This document shows positions 60,501 through 64,000 of a stretch of 64,000 nucleotides of DNA, in pieces. This stretch comes from Priapulus caudatus (lineage: Eukaryota > Priapulida > Priapulimorpha > Priapulimorphida > Priapulidae). Made by a program: the position numbers and the translations under genes. Within the stretch, counting starts at the first letter, position 1. Every line of letters begins with the position of its first letter. Below the pieces are notes generated by a model. That model was not told the DNA's origin. It was given only the letters and a program-made list of their open reading frames with translations, and ran no database searches. The stretch covers positions 30,872 through 94,871 of the forward strand of contig NW_014578174.1 of the NCBI RefSeq assembly GCF_000485595.1, in the 5' to 3' direction.

Positions 60501-62522
60501 AAATATCTGTTTGCACAATTAGGCATGTGGTATCATTGATCAACATCATGCATTTGTATTGCCATGATGATTGTTGCACGGTTTTGTTTGTACACATCCC
60601 TCTACGTATATACACGTATTTTCTAGTTACGTTTTATTTGGTCGGTCGACACGTGAACCAAACCCCGTGTGTTCCTGAATGCGTTTTCTAAGGCAATGTC
60701 GCACATCTTTATGTGATATTCCCATTGCTTAGTGCAGCTGCTACACTAGGGAATTTAATGACACAATGGCATAGGTGTTTGCTATGGTAGTTAGTGATCG
60801 TTTATGGCAGTAAAATTAAAACCGGCTCAAGGTGGCAATACCGGTTACATAAAGAAGGTTAGAGAGAGTGACTGAACTACGGGACCGTTCTTATAATACA
60901 AATAGCAATAATTTTAATGTATTGAAAGTATTAGATGTAGACACCAATGAGGCAGACGGTTATGGCCTTGGAAGGATTTTCATTTGCTGCTGGGCGGAAT
61001 GTTGCTAGGTCAGTCCAAAATTGCTAGTGTGTTTTTCATTGGGTTAGGAGTGACGAAGCAAGTTTGCCATTGAGGCCACATTCTCTAACACCTTAGTGAC
61101 ATATTCATCTTGTGTTCGCTGGTGCGTTATGCCGACAGCTGGATGGAATGTTAAAATGACAAATCAGTGCCTAAAGCATGTATAGTTCTGTAGATATACA
61201 TATATATATATACACACGCATCGCACGCAGCGCACGGCCGCAATATATAGGTAGCATATATATATATATATATATATCAAGAGCTAATAATATCTTATAT
61301 ACTGGTATTATTAGCTCTTGATATATATGTATGTATACACATACATACATACACGCACGCACACACGCATGCATGCACACGCACATAAACCCCAGTACTC
61401 GAGCAAAAGGGTTTATGTGTGCTTATTTATATATTTATTTATTTATAGTTGCTGGCTGATTACTAGGCCTAAAGGCACATCAGTGTCTTAATTGTAGCAG
61501 AAAGAACTGCAAGAATAACTTCTGCTTTGATCCATGCTAGTGGTGCCCAATTAACTGGTTGACCACATGACCATGAATCCCAAAAGTTTGTGGGTACACG
61601 TTGATTTGTCTTGTTAGGTATGTTAGATGCATTTGAGGTTGAAAACAAAATTTGACATGTAAAACGTACAATTGACGTATTGCTGGATTTCAATGATACT
61701 GGGGGATTTTCCACGTGTGCATGGAATACGGAATCTAATGTTCTTGTACTGTAGAAGATCTATTGGTCACTGCAATCACTTCCAATGATCTGTAATGAAC
61801 CTTGAAGGTAGCGTAAGAAACCTTGATCTTGTTAAAGCTAGCATAAACTACATACCAGTAATACCATACATACACGACGATCATTAATTTTCAAAATTCT
61901 GCTCAAATTAGGTTGGCAAAAGTTGGAATGCCTAAATAAATTCACATTAAATTATACGTACTTTATAAGCCACTTATAAATTAATTAATAGTTAACAACT
62001 TATAGCCTAACAGCTAAGATACATGCCTAACGTTAAGATATAGATAACAGTAAACTATAGTTATTATTATTATTATTATTATTAAATCTTTATTACATGT
62101 AATTGAAATGCAAATAGTCTTTAGAAGACAGTCTTTTTCATGGAGAAGAAATCTGATAGATGCATTAGTGTTGAGATAGGATAAGATAAGATAAGACCAT
62201 TTATAAAGAATAAGACCAATTATTACTATAAGATAAGAGCCCACGGATGTGCGCTCTCGTAGTTGTGATTTCCTGACCGCGTGGTGACAGTCGTCAGTGA
62301 ACAGCTCATCAGGGAGGCGTTGCTGTCAGGCATGCGCTGTCTGCACCGCGACATGGCGCTCATCGCGCCCGACCACGAGGAGATCGTCGGCTCAATGATC
62401 CGCGAGTTTGAGGTGAAGCTTGAGTCGCTGCAGCCCGTCGACGGGTGAGTCACAGCGGCCACGTGTGCCGGCCGCGCAGTGTGGTGAGGCAGGCAGGCAG
62501 GCATGCATGATCATCGCGATTA

Positions 62523-62573
<51 letters not shown>

Positions 62574-62700
62574 TCTCTTCTTCTTTCTCTCTGTTCTTTC
62601 TCTTCCATCTTCTCTCTCTTCTTTCTCTCTCCTCTCTCTCTGCCATCTCTCTCTCTTCTCTCTCTGACTACTCACACTATCTCATTCTTTCTCTCCTCTC

Positions 62701-62732
<32 letters not shown>

Positions 62733-63515
62733 GCATGATGTCGATGTAAGCACTAGCGTTCCTGCCGAGGCGCCTGCTGCTCTGCCAACTGGAGAAATAA
62801 TGCCCGAGCTTTGCTGCCTGTTCTTGTGGGCCGTGTTAGTGTGTATAGACTGACGAGATTGAGCTTGTGAGCCTTGCTAGGCGCGGATGGCAAGGTTTGT
62901 GCCCGCTGTTAGCCCTGGATTATGACCCGAGCTCTGCAGTCCCTGCGGGGGTGAGATTTAGGTGTTGTGTTAACTTAATATTATACGTATGCTCTCTTGC
63001 CTCAGGAGGGACGAGACTTAAGGGCTCCATTGAGACATTGAGGCATTTCCGTTGCAGAGGCTTTGGCACTCTATTGAGGCAGATCGGCTTCATGGGATTT
63101 GTTGAGGCATGAGCTCTGGGGCTCTGACGAGTAATATCGATTATTATGGATTATGTTGAGACATGTGAGGTCTACTACGAAGTTTGTCTAGCTCTGTTGT
63201 GGCACACAAGCTTTGTTGGCTTCTCTTAAATTCAGATCAAACTCATCTCGACCAATAGAAATGTCGTAGACAATGCCACAGGAACAAGAACTGTATCTCT
63301 CTATTATTTAACTTGCGACGTATTGTTTTAGCGGAGCCAATTTTGCAGTAGCAGCAGCACCATCAGCAGCCGGAACATCAACGTCGGCAATGCCGTCTCA
63401 GTTGGCTGGAGGCAACCTGGGAGGAGAGGTGAAGGCAGCTATGATGAGTAAGTTCAAAGACTTCAAGGACAAGTCTAGCGTGTTGCCGATCGCAAACATC
63501 TTCAAGAAGAAGTGA
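47591..63515 (+). CDS. RELCH: RELCH (RAB11-binding, LisH, coiled-coil and HEAT repeat protein)
   Basis: 24 exons with GT-AG borders and continuous phase, 1107 residues (human 1216): 47591-47870, 49591-49662, 50045-50202, 50403-50594, 50905-51011, 51203-51454, 52502-52682, 52965-53077, 53207-53297, 53557-53628, 53860-54000, 54592-54750, 55032-55176, 55543-55699, 56025-56148, 56404-56452, 56777-56859, 57333-57439, 58326-58508, 59081-59144, 59372-59510, 60269-60385, 62291-62444, 63332-63515. Exon 1 ends with the conserved LHTELLESGRELPRLRDYF region. Exon 3 carries the LisH motif (about residues 140-167). Exons 4-5 give a coiled coil (~215-265), followed by an acidic linker. From exon 7 on, HEAT-type helices include IRSSLVLSMLQQML, VPVYAAGVL, STVPAFGTVIET and LFEAYSALSCC. 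Known role in vertebrates: with RAB11 and OSBP it tethers recycling endosomes to the TGN for cholesterol transport. The start was chosen because it matches the head-to-head arrangement and the first Met. The C-terminal Ala/Ser-rich stretch ends IANIFKKK. Confidence 0.95.
51481..52076. mobile_element. TTAA-flanked MITE in RELCH intron 6
   Basis: Starts agggagagtttactctagg after TTAA (51477-51480). Ends ...cctaaaggctactgtccct before TTAA (52077-52080). The ends are imperfect inverted repeats. A TTAA target is typical of piggyBac-type elements; no transposase is present. Confidence 0.75.
54488..54536. repeat. (TA)n-(GATA)n microsatellite in RELCH intron 11
   Basis: About 15 TA units run directly into four gata units, ending 55 bp before exon 12. 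Confidence 0.93.
57469..57570 (+). mobile_element. Hairpin-headed element, variant copy in RELCH intron 18
   Basis: Starts ttttagctcaccttgac; the self-complementary head is CTTGAC-ATC-GTCAAG, followed by cgtccgtcgt and gtccgtccgtcc. Its head differs in sequence from the other copies but can still fold. The right end is unclear. Confidence 0.65.
57692..57766 (+). mobile_element. Hairpin-headed element, truncated copy in RELCH intron 18
   Basis: The same head as 44427 (tagctcatctgacatagtca), then gcgtgcgtccgtcagtccgg, cut off before AT-rich sequence. Confidence 0.7.
58087..58345 (+). repeat. Tandemly triplicated 3' splice site of RELCH exon 19
   Basis: Intron end plus the first bases of exon 19 are repeated: ...ttgacag|cgtggagcagagca with acceptor AGs at 58163-58164, 58271-58272 and 58324-58325. 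Units are about 105 bp and 53 bp. Only the third copy continues into the full exon in the right frame (58326-58508). Each upstream copy includes the taacccattaaacat segment and the pyrimidine/ttg stretch. Confidence 0.92.
58557..58604. other. Perfect 19-bp stem, 10-nt loop hairpin after exon 19
   Basis: Left stem gttctttttaaccaaacaa at 58557-58575, right stem complement at 58586-58604, 48 nt downstream of the exon 19 donor. It would form in the pre-mRNA near the 5' splice site. Confidence 0.9.
59267..59315. repeat. 20-bp tandem repeat in RELCH intron 20
   Basis: Two complete units tgtcacttataaacgatagc (59267 and 59287) and a partial third. Confidence 0.95.
61203..61372. repeat. TA/CA microsatellites enclosing a 23-bp stem hairpin
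   Basis: TA and AC runs surround an inverted repeat. The left stem 61270-61292 contains caagagctaataata and the right stem 61306-61328 is its exact complement, with a 13-nt loop. It lies in the long RELCH intron 22. Confidence 0.9.
62521..62735. repeat. Degenerate (CT)n block in RELCH intron 23
   Basis: About 215 bp of tctctctc with interruptions, starting roughly 75 bp after the exon 23 donor. Confidence 0.93.
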
Positions 63516-64000
63516 GAAGAAGAAGAAGAAGAAGACGTAGACATTGTGGCTCGTACGGAAAGATCTGACCGGGAGACAGTCGGCGCGGACAATGCCCGCT
63601 GGCCGCTGCGACCCAGCGCCGTCTGGCGTGACTTGTGCTGACCGACCAGGCGGAAACATTCCTAGACTCGCCTCGCAGCAGGCGGCGACCTCGCGTCGAG
63701 GCGCAGAGCAACGCACTCGCATTGCTGTTGAAATACTCAAGCCGGTCGTGCGGCAGGTTTCTCGGGCGGCATACGACGTTAGCGGCAATTTACTCACTTT
63801 GTGTTTGATTACTGACTTTCGTTGGAGGCTAAGCTTCATGGTCACAACCGTGGTGATATATCAGGGTGTTGTACTAACGAGGGAAGTCCACGTTGTGTTC
63901 ATCGTAGGCGTGTAGTGCGCAATGTGCAATCTTAGGGAGGGGGGGGTCGATCGTGTTATTATGCCCTCAAAGTTGAAATTTATGTGCTTGCTTTTCTTAC
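63516..64000. other. RELCH 3' UTR / downstream flank
   Basis: Begins with an agaagaagaagaagaag run right after the stop. No AATAAA signal is visible before the window ends. Short frames on both strands show no conserved features. Confidence 0.5.

Noticed and set aside
62420-62749. Frame over the CT block in RELCH intron 23
   Set aside because: Leu/Ser run produced by the microsatellite.
1-64000. tRNA, rRNA and snRNA genes
   Set aside because: I looked for A/B-box and stem patterns by eye and saw none convincing; a covariance search (tRNAscan-SE, Infernal) would be needed to exclude them.

Overview
This is a eukaryotic genomic window from an intron-rich marine-type invertebrate. It contains a BEL/Pao LTR retrotransposon, several MITE and foldback families, TTAGGG-like interstitial tracts, and a hairpin-headed 'gtccgtccgtcc' repeat resembling elements I know from lophotrochozoan genomes. 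A spiralian (mollusc, brachiopod, phoronid or annelid) is my best guess, but the species is not determined. There are no bacterial features. Three N-gaps (6456-6480, 18772-18796, 37225-37234) show it is a scaffold of joined contigs, and several structures look like assembly events.

Layout. 1-13035: no convincing gene; microsatellites, a contig-end overlap presented as a duplication, telomere-like tracts, a 10-bp minisatellite open in all six frames and a foldback satellite. 13036-18579: a small MITE split by a BEL/Pao element, which is itself internally deleted and carries stops and frameshifts. 19516-20684: exons of a HECT-type E3 ligase with broken frames. 20880-23098: a long polypurine block that switches to polypyrimidine near 21850. 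27086-36447 (+): a seven-exon USPL1-like gene whose catalytic Cys and His positions both appear to be Ser. 37235-52634: a giant inverted repeat starting exactly at an N-gap, with an error-rich left arm and a clean right arm. The right arm carries PYROXD1 (47462-45718, -) head to head with RELCH (47591-63515, +).

I traced RELCH through 24 exons with GT-AG borders and consistent phase (1107 codons). The USPL1-like gene was traced through 7 exons (1179 codons, first exon not found) and PYROXD1 through 2 exons (497 codons). If the palindrome is an artefact, the likely real order is USPL1-like(+), PYROXD1(-), RELCH(+). The three proteins belong to different pathways: SUMO or Cajal-body biology, flavin redox protection, and RAB11 recycling-endosome to TGN cholesterol transport. 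PYROXD1 and RELCH probably share a bidirectional promoter.

No clearly new system stands out. The strongest leads are the USPL1-like protein with a degenerate triad, a triplicated 3' splice site in RELCH, a 62-bp exact copy of USPL1-like coding sequence in a PYROXD1 intron, telomere-motif-cored inverted-repeat elements, and the palindrome.
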